From positions 992,001-1,056,000 of the forward strand of contig NZ_WTYR01000001.1 of NCBI RefSeq assembly GCF_009827575.1: DNA of 64,000 nt, in the 5' to 3' direction. The position numbers were made by a program, and so were the translations under genes. The notes under the pieces are model-generated. The model worked only from the letters and a program-made list of their open reading frames with translations, did no database searches and had not been told where the DNA came from. Shown in pieces: positions 55,225-64,000 of the stretch (position 1 is its first letter; the number at the start of each line of letters is the position of its first letter). Source of the DNA: Alteriqipengyuania halimionae. GTDB lineage: Bacteria; Pseudomonadota; Alphaproteobacteria; Sphingomonadales; Sphingomonadaceae.

Positions 55225-56523
55225 ATGAGACCCATCATCGCCGCCTTCGCTGCCGCCATCGCAATGCCGCTGCCCGCAGCGGCGCAGGACGCCTCCACCC
55301 AGGCAATCGCGGAAGACCCGTTCGCTTCGCGAACGGCCGATGCTTTGGCCGTGCTCAAGGATGAGAAAGACGCCGACGGCGTTTTCACCGTCGAATTTCT
55401 TGCGCAGATTCCCGCGTCGCAACTGCACGAACTCGCAGCCCGGCTCGAATCCGAGTTCGGTGCGTTGCAGGACGTGAAGTCGGTCGATCCGCGCTCGGCG
55501 ATGGCAGCGGTGTTCGAAATGCGGTTCGAGAAGGCGATTGGCCAGGGCAACATCATGATCGATCCCGAGCAGGACGATCGGATCTCGCTTATCGAGTTCA
55601 CCGACTTCCGCGCGATCGAATCCGATAAGAGCACGATTGCCGACGATCTTTCCGAACTTGGCGGTGAAACCGGCCTGCTGGTGGCACGGCTGGAGGACAA
55701 TGGCGACATCACGCCCTTGCTAGACGTCAACGGCGAGCAGCAATTGGCAATCGGCTCGACCTTCAAACTCTACGTGCTCTCGGCGGTCGCGCGGGCGGTT
55801 GCCGAAGGGCGGCATCGCTGGGACGAGGTCGTTTCTCTCTCGCAAAGCACCTTTGCCGGGAGCCAGTTGAACGCGTTCCCCAAGAACGCACCGATGACCG
55901 TGCAAACCCTCGCGTCGTTCATGATTTCGGTCAGCGACAATCGCGCCACCGACCAGTTGATCGCGCTGGTCGGGCGCGAGGCCGTCGAGGTCGAGGTCCT
56001 GGCGGCCAGCCACGCCGATCCCGAGCTTATCCTGCCCTTCCTCACGACTGCCGAGTTGTTCGCCCTCAAAGCCGGTTCTGACGAGAAGCTCAGCCATTAC
56101 GCGGCCGCCGACGACAGCGATCAACGTGTGGCGCTCGATGCACTGGATCTTTCCGGCGTGGCAAACGGCGATGTGAACGCCATTTTCGCGAACGGACCGC
56201 GCGCCCTCGAGGTTGAATGGTTCGCCTCGGGTTACGACATCGCACGGATTTTCCAGCAGCTCGATGGTTTCGACGATCCGACGGTCGACGCGGTCCTCGG
56301 CATCAACCCCGCCATGGGCCCCGCCGATCGCGCCCAATGGCGCACGGTCGCCTACAAGGGTGGCTCGGAACCGGGCGTGCTCAATTTCAGCTGGCTTCTG
56401 TCCGATGCCGAAGGTCGCCGCTTTGTCGTCAGTATCGGACGCAACGATCCTACGACCACGTTCGGCGATACCGATCTCATGCTTCTGGCCCAGCGGGCGA
56501 TCCGCGTCGCGCGCGATCAATAG
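55225..56523 (+). CDS. Secreted class-A-type serine hydrolase with ORF12/Cpe-like N-terminal domain
   Basis: The 432-residue protein has a signal peptide (AAFAAAIAMPLPAAAQ). The next 110 residues resemble the N-terminal domain of ORF12/LpqF-type proteins (VFTVEFLAQIPASQLHELAARLESEFG). The C-terminal domain is of the class-A beta-lactamase fold: SxxK in AIGSTFKLYVL near residue 180, SDN in MISVSDNRATDQL near residue 235, and KGG in AYKGGSEPG near residue 380 in place of KTG. It may be an esterase or peptidase rather than a true beta-lactamase. GGAG precedes the ATG. It follows the sigma-factor pair by 27 bp. Confidence 0.85.
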   Translation: MRPIIAAFAAAIAMPLPAAAQDASTQAIAEDPFASRTADALAVLKDEKDADGVFTVEFLAQIPASQLHELAARLESEFGALQDVKSVDPRSAMAAVFEMRFEKAIGQGNIMIDPEQDDRISLIEFTDFRAIESDKSTIADDLSELGGETGLLVARLEDNGDITPLLDVNGEQQLAIGSTFKLYVLSAVARAVAEGRHRWDEVVSLSQSTFAGSQLNAFPKNAPMTVQTLASFMISVSDNRATDQLIALVGREAVEVEVLAASHADPELILPFLTTAELFALKAGSDEKLSHYAAADDSDQRVALDALDLSGVANGDVNAIFANGPRALEVEWFASGYDIARIFQQLDGFDDPTVDAVLGINPAMGPADRAQWRTVAYKGGSEPGVLNFSWLLSDAEGRRFVVSIGRNDPTTTFGDTDLMLLAQRAIRVARDQ

Positions 56524-56557
56524 CGGTCTTGCCTCGCGCGGTTGCGCCACCTATCGC

Positions 56558-56575
56558 CTTAATCGAACGATTAAG
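56558..56575. promoter_or_regulatory. 18-bp palindrome just upstream of moxR
   Basis: CTTAATCG (56558-56565), AA, CGATTAAG (56568-56575) is a perfect 8-bp inverted repeat with a 2-bp centre. It ends 14 bp before the moxR start codon. It could be a protein operator. The TTAA halves are spaced 8, not 7, so it is not a standard CtrA site. Confidence 0.5.
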
Positions 56576-56589
56576 CCCACAGGACTTTC

Positions 56590-57441
56590 ATGACCGACAC
56601 ACGCTTCGAAGGCACCCAATCCTATATCGCGACCGAAGACCTCAAGGTCGCCGTCAACGCGGCGGTGACGCTGCGTCGGCCGCTGCTGGTGAAAGGCGAA
56701 CCGGGCACCGGCAAGACCGTGCTGGCGCAGGAAGTCGCCAAGGCGATGGGTGCGCCGCTGATCGAGTGGAACGTCAAATCGACTACCAAGGCGCAGCAGG
56801 GCCTCTACGAATACGACGCGGTGGCCCGCCTACGAGACGGCCAGCTCGGCGACGAGCGCGTTCACGACATCTCGAACTACATCAAGAAGGGCAAATTGTG
56901 GGAGGCGTTCACCTCCGAACAGCTACCAGTCCTGCTGATCGACGAGATCGACAAGGCCGATATCGAGTTCCCCAACGACCTGTTGCAGGAGCTCGACCGG
57001 ATGAGCTTCGATGTCTACGAAACCCATGAGACGATCACCGCGCAAGAGCGCCCGATCGTCATCATCACGTCGAACAACGAAAAGGAATTGCCCGACGCGT
57101 TCCTGCGCCGGTGCTTTTTCCACTACATCAAGTTTCCCGATCGCGAGACGATGCAGGAAATCATCGACGTCCACTTCCCCGACATCCAGAAACAGCTCGT
57201 CACCAAGGCGATGGAAATCTTCTACGAGCTGCGCGAAGTGCCCGGCCTCAAGAAGAAGCCCAGCACCAGCGAATTGCTCGACTGGCTCAAGCTGCTGATG
57301 AACGAGGACATGCCGCTGGACGTGCTGCAGGACGCCAATCCCAACAGCGCCGTTCCGCCTCTCCACGGCGCGCTGCTCAAGAATGAGCAGGACGTGATGC
57401 TGTTCGAACGCCTCGCCTTCATGGCACGCCGCCAGAGCTGA
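56590..57441 (+). CDS. MoxR-family AAA+ ATPase
   Basis: The 283-residue protein has Walker A GEPGTGKTVLAQE near residue 37, Walker B VLLIDEIDKAD near residue 117, sensor 1 IVIITSNNEKELPDAFLRRCFF and a C-terminal helical lid. MoxR ATPases remodel or activate partner proteins with vWA domains. The expected vWA partner lies 1.5 kb downstream, beyond an oppositely oriented chemoreceptor gene. A palindrome lies just upstream. Confidence 0.93.
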   Translation: MTDTRFEGTQSYIATEDLKVAVNAAVTLRRPLLVKGEPGTGKTVLAQEVAKAMGAPLIEWNVKSTTKAQQGLYEYDAVARLRDGQLGDERVHDISNYIKKGKLWEAFTSEQLPVLLIDEIDKADIEFPNDLLQELDRMSFDVYETHETITAQERPIVIITSNNEKELPDAFLRRCFFHYIKFPDRETMQEIIDVHFPDIQKQLVTKAMEIFYELREVPGLKKKPSTSELLDWLKLLMNEDMPLDVLQDANPNSAVPPLHGALLKNEQDVMLFERLAFMARRQS

Positions 57442-57450
57442 TCGGTTGAA

Positions 57451-57473
57451 ACCCGGCCTCGCCGAGGCCGGGT
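57451..57473. terminator. Bidirectional hairpin terminator between moxR and the chemoreceptor gene
   Basis: ACCCGGCCTC (57451-57460) and GAGGCCGGGT (57464-57473) form a perfect 10-bp stem with a 3-nt loop between two convergent genes. There is no T-run. Confidence 0.75.
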
Positions 57474-57492
57474 CGGCTCAACCCACGGGCGC

Positions 57493-58893
57493 TCAAGCCA
57501 GCTTGTACGCCAGTTCGAAATCGCCCCAGCGGCGTCCCTCGATGAAGATCGGGACGTAGACGTTACGGACCACATGGTAGGTCTTGCCGTCGCCTTCCTG
57601 GCGGTAGACGGCCATCATGTAGGGCGCGGTGCTTTTCTTCGATTTCTGGTCGATGGGATCGAGGATGATCCGGCCGTTGCGGCAGAACTTCGTATCATGC
57701 GTCACGTCGCCGGTCGGCTGCTGCGAACACTTGGTAAGGTGCGCCGGCAGATAGCCGTTCATATCGGTACAGGCCGCGGCCACCACGCGTGGATCGCGAG
57801 ACTCTTCGCGATCGAGCAAAGGACGCCAGTGATCGTAGGCCCAGTCCATCATCCGGTTGCGGAAGCGCGGCGGATTGCTGCCTGCGATCGGCTGATAATC
57901 AGCATCGAACACATCGGCGAGGCTCAGCCTGCCGTCGGCAATTGCCTCTTCGGCCATTTGCGCGGCTTCGTTGGCCGCATTGCGTGCCTGTTCGACCATC
58001 GCGCTGTCTTCGGGCGATAGACCGGCGTGAACGATGTGATCGAACATCGAGTTGGCGGTCATTTCGAGCATGCCGACGCGGCGATTGGCGTCTTCCAGCT
58101 GGGTTTCGTTGCGGACAGTGGCCGAGGCGAAGCTCGACATCACATTCTGCACCCTCGCCACATGATCGCTGATCGTGCCGGTCGCACCTGTGATCTGCTC
58201 GTTCTGGCGATCGACTTCCTTCACGAGGTCGCTGACCCCGATCAGCGTCTGTTCGATCTGGGCGACCGAAGTCTTGGTCTCGTTGCTCGCCTGGGCGCCA
58301 TCCTCGATCTGCTGGATGACGCGTTCGGCCTGCCCGCCAAGCGCGTCGATGGTGTGCGTGATTTCCTCGGTCGCGAGCCGCGTGTCGCGCGCGAGGCTCT
58401 TCACCTCGTCCGCCACCACAGCAAAGGTGCGCCCCGCCTCGCCCGCGCGCATCGCCTCGATCGTAGCATTGAGAGCAAGGATATTGGTGGTCTCGGCGAT
58501 GGTGTCGATCTTTTGCGAGCTCGAACGCACCTGCTCCATTGCAGCGGTGAAATCGGTCACGTGCCGGGTAAGTGAATCGACCAGGCCGAGCAATTCCCCA
58601 ATCTGGTTGAGCGAACCCTTGATAAGGTCGGTGCCTTCATCGAGCCGGGCTCGCGCGCGCTCAGAAAGCGCACGTGCTTCGGAGCTTGAACTGGCTACTT
58701 GTCGCTGATCCTGCTCGAGCGCCGCGACGGTGCCCTGCAAGGCCGCCTGCTCTTCCCGCAATCGCTCGGACGAACGGATCACGCCTTCGACGATTCCCGC
58801 AACATCGGAGCACCCAACGGTGACCTCGCCACAGCTTTCGGGAATGCGGTTGATCGCGCTCTGGCTTGCCGCTTCTATTCTGCTAACTTCCAT
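57493..58893 (-). CDS. Soluble methyl-accepting chemotaxis protein with C-terminal sensor domain
   Basis: The 466-residue protein has no membrane segment. Residues 1-300 form a long coiled coil with the receptor hairpin tip ([40 protein letters not shown]), the CheA/CheW-binding signature. The C-terminal 140 residues form a separate sensory domain: [49 protein letters not shown]. The same tail occurs in Caulobacter-type soluble receptors. The ATG at 58893 has AGGGG upstream; a GTG at 58926 would add 11 residues. It interrupts the moxR/vWA gene pair. No che genes are in the window. Confidence 0.9.
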   Translation of the reverse strand: MEVSRIEAASQSAINRIPESCGEVTVGCSDVAGIVEGVIRSSERLREEQAALQGTVAALEQDQRQVASSSSEARALSERARARLDEGTDLIKGSLNQIGELLGLVDSLTRHVTDFTAAMEQVRSSSQKIDTIAETTNILALNATIEAMRAGEAGRTFAVVADEVKSLARDTRLATEEITHTIDALGGQAERVIQQIEDGAQASNETKTSVAQIEQTLIGVSDLVKEVDRQNEQITGATGTISDHVARVQNVMSSFASATVRNETQLEDANRRVGMLEMTANSMFDHIVHAGLSPEDSAMVEQARNAANEAAQMAEEAIADGRLSLADVFDADYQPIAGSNPPRFRNRMMDWAYDHWRPLLDREESRDPRVVAAACTDMNGYLPAHLTKCSQQPTGDVTHDTKFCRNGRIILDPIDQKSKKSTAPYMMAVYRQEGDGKTYHVVRNVYVPIFIEGRRWGDFELAYKLA

Positions 58894-58978
58894 CTGCCCC
58901 TGGTCCACCTGTGGATATGCAGGCACCGACCTAGGGCGATATGGTTATCTACGAGTTAAACGCGGACCACGGATCAGC

Positions 58979-60160
58979 ATGTTTTTTAATTTCGTCGACG
59001 AATTGCGCGAAGCCGGCATTCCGGCGAGCTTCAAGGAGCATCTGACGCTGATCGAAGCGCTAGACCGCGATGTGATCGAGCAGTCCCCCGAAGCGTTCTA
59101 TTACCTTTCGCGCGCGACCTTCGTGAAAGACGAAGGCCTGCTCGACCGGTTCGACCAGGTGTTCAACAAGGTCTTCAAGGGTTTGCTGACCGATTACGGG
59201 CAGAACCCGGTCGATATTCCCGAAGACTGGCTGAAGGCGGTGGCCGAGAAATTCCTCTCTCCTGAAGAGATGGAGAAGATCAAGGCGCTCGGCGATTGGG
59301 ACGAGATCATGGAGACGCTGAAGAAGCGGCTCGAAGAACAGAAGGAACGCCACGAAGGCGGCAACAAGTGGATCGGCACGGGCGGCACCTCGCCCTTCGG
59401 CCATTCGGGCTACAATCCCGAAGGTGTGCGAATCGGCGGCGAGAGCAAGCACAAGCGCGCGGTGAAGGTATGGGAAAAGCGCGAGTTCAAGAACCTCGAC
59501 AACACCAAGGAACTCGGCACCCGCAATATCAAGATGGCCTTGCGTCGCCTGCGTCGGTTCGCGCGCGACGGGGCTGCCGACCAGCTCGATCTCGACGCGA
59601 CGATCGACGGCACGGCCAAGCAGGGCTGGCTCGATATCCGGATGCGGCCCGAACGACGCAATGCGGTGAAACTGCTGCTGTTCCTCGATGTCGGCGGATC
59701 GATGGATCCGTTCATCAAGCTGGTCGAGGAATTGTTCAGCGCCGCTACGACCGAGTTCAAGAACCTCGAATTCTACTACTTCCACAATTGCCTGTACGAA
59801 GGCGTGTGGAAGGACAATCGCCGCCGCTGGACCGAGCGGACCAAGACCTGGGACATCCTTCATAAATTCGGCCACGACTACAAGATCGTGTTCGTCGGCG
59901 ATGCCGCGATGAGCCCTTATGAAATCACCCATCCGGGCGGCTCGGTCGAGCATTTTAACGAAGAATCGGGCACCGCCTGGATGAAGCGTGTGACCGATAC
60001 CTATCCCGCGGCGGTTTGGATCAATCCGGTGCCCGAAAAGCAATGGGGCTATTCGCAAAGCACCAAGATGATGCGCGAATTGATGAAGGACCGCATGTAC
60101 CCGCTGACGCTCGAGGGTCTCGACGATGCGATGCGGGAATTGAGCCGCAAGCAGGGATAG
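58979..60160 (+). CDS. CoxE-like von Willebrand A-domain protein, probable MoxR partner
   Basis: The 393-residue protein begins with FNFVDELREAGIPASFKEHLTLIEAL, typical of CoxE-like vWA proteins. A charged helical region follows (LKKRLEEQKERHEGG), and then a Gly-rich hinge. The C-terminal vWA domain has metal motif DVGGSMDPF near residue 240 and YYFHNCLYEGVW, ending in TLEGLDDAMRELSRK. The usual MIDAS DxSxS reads DVGGS. The ATG at 58979 is chosen for matching family N-termini; the open frame starts much earlier, antisense to the chemoreceptor. Confidence 0.92.
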   Translation: MFFNFVDELREAGIPASFKEHLTLIEALDRDVIEQSPEAFYYLSRATFVKDEGLLDRFDQVFNKVFKGLLTDYGQNPVDIPEDWLKAVAEKFLSPEEMEKIKALGDWDEIMETLKKRLEEQKERHEGGNKWIGTGGTSPFGHSGYNPEGVRIGGESKHKRAVKVWEKREFKNLDNTKELGTRNIKMALRRLRRFARDGAADQLDLDATIDGTAKQGWLDIRMRPERRNAVKLLLFLDVGGSMDPFIKLVEELFSAATTEFKNLEFYYFHNCLYEGVWKDNRRRWTERTKTWDILHKFGHDYKIVFVGDAAMSPYEITHPGGSVEHFNEESGTAWMKRVTDTYPAAVWINPVPEKQWGYSQSTKMMRELMKDRMYPLTLEGLDDAMRELSRKQG

Positions 60161-60194
60161 GGTATTTCGGGAGCCAATCGGGGAGATGATGCCA

Positions 60195-60575
60195 ATGAAA
60201 ATCGTGCTCGCGCTCATGCCGCTCTTTGCCCACGCCGCGACAGATGCGGACGAAACGTCGTCGATGAACGACGATGCAACCGTGGTTTCGCTTTTCGCTG
60301 CTCACGAGGACAGTGCCGTTCCACCGATGCCCGACTTCGGCGAGCACGATGAAGCTCACTGCGAGATCGTGATTGAACAGGCGCTTGAGCAAAGCGGAAT
60401 GCCGATCCTGCGCCGCGAGACGGCTACCGATGAGCGCCCCCTCCTCTCCGCTGCCGTCGACCGGCGGATCGACGGGTGCCCGGTGATCCAGATGCTCGCC
60501 AATCCGGACGATGTCCGTCCGTTCCCCAAGCCGGAGGACGGACCCGCGCTGAGGCTGCTCGCGACCGCCGAATAG
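60195..60575 (+). CDS. Small secreted protein of unknown function
   Basis: The 126-residue protein starts with a short signal-like segment (KIVLALMPLFAHAA). The mature part is acidic with two cysteines (HCEIVIEQ near residue 56 and DGCPVIQML near residue 93) that may form a disulfide. GGGAG at 60181-60185 best fits the ATG at 60195; ATGs at 60186 and 60189 are alternatives. I do not recognise a family. Confidence 0.6.
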   Translation: MKIVLALMPLFAHAATDADETSSMNDDATVVSLFAAHEDSAVPPMPDFGEHDEAHCEIVIEQALEQSGMPILRRETATDERPLLSAAVDRRIDGCPVIQMLANPDDVRPFPKPEDGPALRLLATAE

Positions 60576-60645
60576 CCGTCTGCGAGCCAATGATGCCGAT
60601 CAGTTTCGCGCTGGTGGAAATCGTGCAACCGGCGCGTCAACCCAA

Positions 60646-61842
60646 TCAGTAGAGCAGATGCGGCGCGATGCGCTCGCGCCAGATCGCTTCGTCACGTGCG
60701 GCCAGGGCTTCCAGATCGCCCGGAGTGCTGTTCTTGTCGTCGACCCATTCGCGCAAGGATGGTCCGCCGTTGATCACGTCGATCGCGAGCCGATCGAATT
60801 CGTATTCGTAGGGAAAGTCGCGCCACAGATCGTAGTCGGGATGAAGGTTGCGGATCGCCCTGAACACCAGCGCCTGCAAGCGCCATGGGCGGAACGCGGC
60901 GTGATCGTAGAACGGACCTTCCGCGTGGATCATCAGCGCGCTGCAAAGCTCGCCGCTATGCTTGTGGAAGGTCGGTTCGAACCAGCATTCGCGCAGTGCG
61001 CAGCCGCTTAGCCAATCGGGTGCCAAACGCTGCATTTCCGCGCGAACCGCAGCCGCATCGAGATCGGGCGCACCAAACAGCACTTCGAGTGGGCGGGTTG
61101 TCCCCCTGCCCTCGCTCAAATTCGTCCCCTCCAGCATCACCGTGCCGGCATAGGCGCGCGCCATGTTGACGTTGGCGGCATTGGGTGAGGGATTGATCCA
61201 CACGCGATCTGTGGGCCATCCGTGGCCGGGGCCGTCGGGCGCCCACCCTTCCATTTCGATCACGCGATAATCCACGTCGAGACCGAAATGATCGACGAAC
61301 CACTGCCCCATCTCGCCCATGGTGAGGCCGTGCCGCATCGGCATTTGCGCTGCGCCGACGAAGCTCTCCTGTCCTTCAACGAGTAGCGTACCCTCGATCG
61401 GTCGGCCGGCCGGATTGGGGCGGTCAAGCACCCATACGCTCTTGCCATGCGCGGCGGCGGCTTCGAGCACGTAAAGCAGCGTGGTGACGAAGGTGTAGAT
61501 CCGGCACCCCAGGTCCTGCAGGTCGAACAGGAACACATCCGCAGTCGACATCATCTGCCCGGTCGGGCGGCGATGCTCTCCGTACAGGCTGAAGATAGGG
61601 ATACCGTAATGCGGATCGGTCTCGTCCGCGGTTTCGACCATATTGTCCTGCTTGTCGCCCTTGAGCCCGTGCTGGGGCCCGAACGCGCTCGATACGTTCA
61701 CACCGGCGGCGATCAGCGCATCGAGGCTATGCGTCAGGTCCTCCGTCACCGAGGCGGGATGCGCAAGCAGCGCGACGCGTCGACCATCGAGGGGGGCGCG
61801 AAGTTGCGGATCGGCAAGCAGCCGGTCGATACCGTTTTTCAT
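60646..61842 (-). CDS. DUF1343 / NamZ-like exo-beta-N-acetylmuramidase family protein
   Basis: The 398-residue protein matches DUF1343: VALLAHPASVTEDLTHSLDAL, SAFGPQHGLKGDKQDNM, PIFSLYGEHRRPTGQMM, VFLFDLQDLGCRIYTFVTTL, VLDRPNPAGRPIEG and LEGTNLSEGRGTTRPLEVLFG. Members include B. subtilis NamZ, which removes MurNAc ends from peptidoglycan fragments. No signal peptide is visible at the chosen start, so a cytoplasmic recycling role is likely; that is inference. The start overlaps the stop of the DOMON-like gene (ATGA). Confidence 0.9.
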   Translation of the reverse strand: MKNGIDRLLADPQLRAPLDGRRVALLAHPASVTEDLTHSLDALIAAGVNVSSAFGPQHGLKGDKQDNMVETADETDPHYGIPIFSLYGEHRRPTGQMMSTADVFLFDLQDLGCRIYTFVTTLLYVLEAAAAHGKSVWVLDRPNPAGRPIEGTLLVEGQESFVGAAQMPMRHGLTMGEMGQWFVDHFGLDVDYRVIEMEGWAPDGPGHGWPTDRVWINPSPNAANVNMARAYAGTVMLEGTNLSEGRGTTRPLEVLFGAPDLDAAAVRAEMQRLAPDWLSGCALRECWFEPTFHKHSGELCSALMIHAEGPFYDHAAFRPWRLQALVFRAIRNLHPDYDLWRDFPYEYEFDRLAIDVINGGPSLREWVDDKNSTPGDLEALAARDEAIWRERIAPHLLY

Positions 61843-62387
61843 GCGCCCGGAGGTGCCGCAAGCTGTGCTTTGAAGCAAGCCGGGTCGTGAAAATCAGGAT
61901 GCTCTGCGCCATGGGCCAGCGCCCAGTAGCTTTTGACGCCGCCGTCTTCCTCGATCACGGCGGTGAGGCCGAGATTGCACACCGCGTTTGGCAAACCCGC
62001 AGCGGGAATGGCTGCGTCGAAGATCGCAAAGCTCGATCCCTGCCGCATCGTACAATCGGGTTCGCGCGGCATCGCCCTCTCGCTCATACCTTCGCGCGGC
62101 GCGGTGAAATCGTAGGCAGCCCAGCGCTCGGACGGGGACAGGTTGAGCTCGACATAGGCCGATCCGCCTTCAGGCTGGAGAAACGCTTCGAAGCATGTGG
62201 TCTTCCACAACTCGTCGGCCCGCCCCTTCCCGGCGAAAGCCGGGACGACCAGTCCGGCGCTGCCTTCGATCCGCCAGCGCAACCGCAGCCAATTGGCATC
62301 GTGGCCGATAACACGCGCTTCCATCCCGCGGACCTGCACTGGCGGAAATGCCGGGTGTGCGACAAGCACGTGCGTTTGCATTTGCAT
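61839..62387 (-). CDS. DOMON-like domain protein
   Basis: The 182-residue protein is a beta-rich single domain. Conserved-looking segments are [55 protein letters not shown] and [19 protein letters not shown]. Similar proteins in Sphingomonadales are annotated as DOMON-like. No signal peptide is obvious. It is coupled to the NamZ-like gene and divergent from tyrS, with 32 bp between starts. It may bind a sugar or other ligand related to wall recycling. Confidence 0.75.
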   Translation of the reverse strand: MQMQTHVLVAHPAFPPVQVRGMEARVIGHDANWLRLRWRIEGSAGLVVPAFAGKGRADELWKTTCFEAFLQPEGGSAYVELNLSPSERWAAYDFTAPREGMSERAMPREPDCTMRQGSSFAIFDAAIPAAGLPNAVCNLGLTAVIEEDGGVKSYWALAHGAEHPDFHDPACFKAQLAAPPGA

Positions 62388-62419
62388 CCCTTTCGCCCCG
62401 TGGTAGCGCGCAATTCATT

Positions 62420-63652
62420 ATGACGACCTACACATCAGACCTGATGCGCGTCCTCGAAACGCGCGGCTATATCCACCAGATCACCGACGCGGAAGAGCTC
62501 GACAAGCTCGCCGCCACTCAGGTCGTCCCGGGATATATCGGGTTCGACGCAACCGCGCCTTCGCTCCATATCGGAAGCCTCGTGCAGATCATGATGCTGC
62601 GGCGGCTCCAGCAGACCGGACACAAGCCCGTCGTCCTGATGGGCGGCGGCACGACGCGGATCGGCGACCCGACGGGGCGTGACGAGAGCCGCAAGATGCT
62701 GACCGACGAGGCGATCGAGGAAAACGTCGCCGGAATCCGCACTGTGTTCGAGCGCCTGCTCACTTTCGGTGACGGTCCGACAGACGCGGTGATGGTCAAC
62801 AATCACGATTGGCTTGAGGGTCTCGGCTATATCGAGATGCTGCAGAAGGTCGGCACGCACTTCACCGTCAATCGCATGCTGTCGTTCGATTCGGTGCGGC
62901 TACGGCTCGAGCGCGAGCAACCGATGACCTTCCTCGAATTCAACTACATGATCCTGCAGGGCTACGATTTCCGCCATCTCAGCCAGGAGATGGGCGTGCG
63001 GCTGCAGATGGGCGGCAGCGACCAGTGGGGCAATATCGTCAACGGGCTGGAACTTGGCCGCCGCATGGACGGCACCGAATTGTTCGGCCTGACGACCCCG
63101 CTGCTGACCACGGCCGATGGCAAGAAGATGGGCAAGACCGCCGCCGGCGCGGTGTGGCTCAACGAAGCCCAGCTTCCGGCTTATGACTTCTGGCAATTCT
63201 GGCGCAATGTCGACGATCGCGATGTCGGCCGGTTCCTCAAGCTGTTCACCGATCTCCCGCTAGACGAGATCGCCCGGCTCGAAGCGCTCGAAGGCAAGGA
63301 TATCAACGATGCCAAGATCGTCCTCGCCGACGAGGTGACCAAACTTGTACGCGGCGAAGATGCTGCGGAATCGGCCCGCGAAACCGCGCAGGCCACGTTC
63401 GATCAGGGCGGGGTGGGTGAAGATCTCCCAACCGTCGAAGTGCCCGATGAAGGGATGACTGTCGCGATGGCCTGCACCGCGCTGGGTCTGACCGCTTCCA
63501 ACGGCGAAGCGAAGCGAAAGGTCAAGGAAGGCGCGGTCAAGCTCGACGATGAACGGGTTTCCGATCCACAGGAAGTCCTTCGCGTACCGCCCGGTTCGAC
63601 CCGCCGCCTGAGCGTAGGAAAGAAGAAACACGGCATTCTCGTCGCCAACTGA
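62420..63652 (+). CDS. tyrS: Tyrosyl-tRNA synthetase
   Basis: The 410-residue class-I synthetase has the HIGH-type motif in [11 protein letters not shown] near residue 54. The Tyr-binding region follows ([31 protein letters not shown]), with a KMSKS equivalent in GKKMGKTA near residue 236. A C-terminal S4-like RNA-binding domain is also seen ([23 protein letters not shown]). It is of the bacterial TyrRS-type with GGDQ-like SDQW. The ATG at 62420 has no clear ribosome-binding site and may be near-leaderless. Confidence 0.97.
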   Translation: MTTYTSDLMRVLETRGYIHQITDAEELDKLAATQVVPGYIGFDATAPSLHIGSLVQIMMLRRLQQTGHKPVVLMGGGTTRIGDPTGRDESRKMLTDEAIEENVAGIRTVFERLLTFGDGPTDAVMVNNHDWLEGLGYIEMLQKVGTHFTVNRMLSFDSVRLRLEREQPMTFLEFNYMILQGYDFRHLSQEMGVRLQMGGSDQWGNIVNGLELGRRMDGTELFGLTTPLLTTADGKKMGKTAAGAVWLNEAQLPAYDFWQFWRNVDDRDVGRFLKLFTDLPLDEIARLEALEGKDINDAKIVLADEVTKLVRGEDAAESARETAQATFDQGGVGEDLPTVEVPDEGMTVAMACTALGLTASNGEAKRKVKEGAVKLDDERVSDPQEVLRVPPGSTRRLSVGKKKHGILVAN

Positions 63653-63731
63653 CTCATTCCTTTACCGTTTGTTGTCTATTTTTGGTCAGAACAATTCCCT
63701 CGCGACGATTTGACCAGAAGGAGTCGGCGAC

Positions 63732-64000
63732 ATGGGTCCAGGTGCACAGCTTTCGGTCACGGACAAGCGCCGCGCGGCGCGACATCCGGTCTCGCATCCC
63801 GTTATCGGCGAGCACCGGAACCTCGGCGACGTGCATATGCATATCGCCAATATCTCAGCGCAGGGCTTCATGGTGGAAGGCGCGCTCGAATTCGGCCGCG
63901 GCGAACGCGTGACCATCCGCCTGCCCGTCATCGGCCGGATCGAGGCCCACATGATCTGGCAGACCGAAGATCGCGCCGGGTTCCAGTTCGAGCGAATCAT
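63732..64000 (+). CDS. PilZ-domain protein, N-terminal part
   Basis: The first 89 codons of a PilZ-like protein run off the right edge. The c-di-GMP-binding motifs are present: an RRAAR (RxxxR) near residue 13 and NISAQG (D/NxSxxG) near residue 40. The strand order continues with GERVTIRLPVIGRIEAHMIW. GGAG at 63719-63722 precedes the ATG. It probably senses c-di-GMP. The length beyond the window is unknown. Confidence 0.85.
   Translation, partial: MGPGAQLSVTDKRRAARHPVSHPVIGEHRNLGDVHMHIANISAQGFMVEGALEFGRGERVTIRLPVIGRIEAHMIWQTEDRAGFQFERI

Noticed and set aside
55225-56523. Antibiotic-resistance beta-lactamase
   Set aside because: The SxxK and SDN motifs are present, but KTG reads KGG and an ORF12/Cpe-like N-terminal domain is attached, so I call it a serine hydrolase of unknown substrate.
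1-64000. CRISPR array, prophage or toxin-antitoxin island
   Set aside because: No regularly spaced repeats, phage structural genes or recognisable toxin-antitoxin pair was seen. The only clear mobile DNA is the transposon at 40.2-42.0 kb.

Overview
The window is a chromosomal segment of a high-GC alphaproteobacterium. It most likely belongs to the Sphingomonadales, family Erythrobacteraceae (Erythrobacter/Qipengyuania type). This rests on protein character (NtrYX, TrmFO, fused IspDF, lipoyl-bearing PdhB, HrcA-GrpE, RatA/LipA pair), on alphaproteobacterial regulatory motifs (CTTG-N17-CYTATNT heat-shock promoter, GTTC-N7-GTTC SOS box, TTAA-N7-TTAA CtrA box) and on dense packing with many ATGA, GTGA and TGATG start/stop overlaps. 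The genus is inferred from recognition, not from a search.

Layout. 1-9.9 kb: ntrX (cut by the window edge), ntrY and dusB on the minus strand; ispDF and a pncC/cinA-type gene on the plus strand; lipA-ratA; a carbonic anhydrase; a NYN-domain protein; a secreted TPR-like protein. 10-16 kb: gyrA, a YhhN-type membrane protein, trmFO, an EF-hand protein and a squalene/phytoene-synthase-like protein. 16.2-19.4 kb: a three-gene TadG/TadE-type pilus-assembly cluster behind a CtrA-like box. 19.4-26.6 kb: pdhA-pdhB, ftsB, hpd, a secreted two-domain protein behind a LacI-type operator, mscS and a MipA/OmpV protein. 26.7-32.4 kb: tRNA-Arg(CCT), the grxC-nitrilase-DUF1178 operon, a heat-shock hsp20 gene with a sigma-32-type promoter and a ROSE-like RNA thermometer, then tpiA-secG-pyrG. 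32.5-40.2 kb: ppiD followed by a trp operon (trpE, G, D, C) carrying a lipoprotein phosphodiester-glycosidase gene and a proline iminopeptidase gene between trpE and trpG.

40.2-42.0 kb holds the clearest accessory feature. It is a complete 1727-bp IS1595/ISXO2-type transposon with 25-bp imperfect inverted repeats and a perfect 8-bp target duplication (TCGCGCTT). Besides its transposase it carries a passenger membrane-protein gene and a translationally coupled 53-codon ORF. It sits in the lexA promoter, and the target duplication restores the first two bases of the -35 hexamer, so a full -35/-10/SOS-box promoter is kept next to lexA.

42-64 kb: lexA, hrcA-grpE, rph-rdgB, a CAP-domain protein, hemW-xerC, rsmI-yraN-gshB, an LppC-type lipoprotein, parE, an ECF sigma factor with a four-helix membrane protein and an ORF12-type serine hydrolase, moxR and its vWA partner separated by a soluble chemoreceptor, a DUF1343/NamZ-type gene with a DOMON-like partner, tyrS, and the start of a PilZ gene cut by the right edge. 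Apart from the transposon the content is largely housekeeping. No CRISPR array, prophage or defence island was seen.
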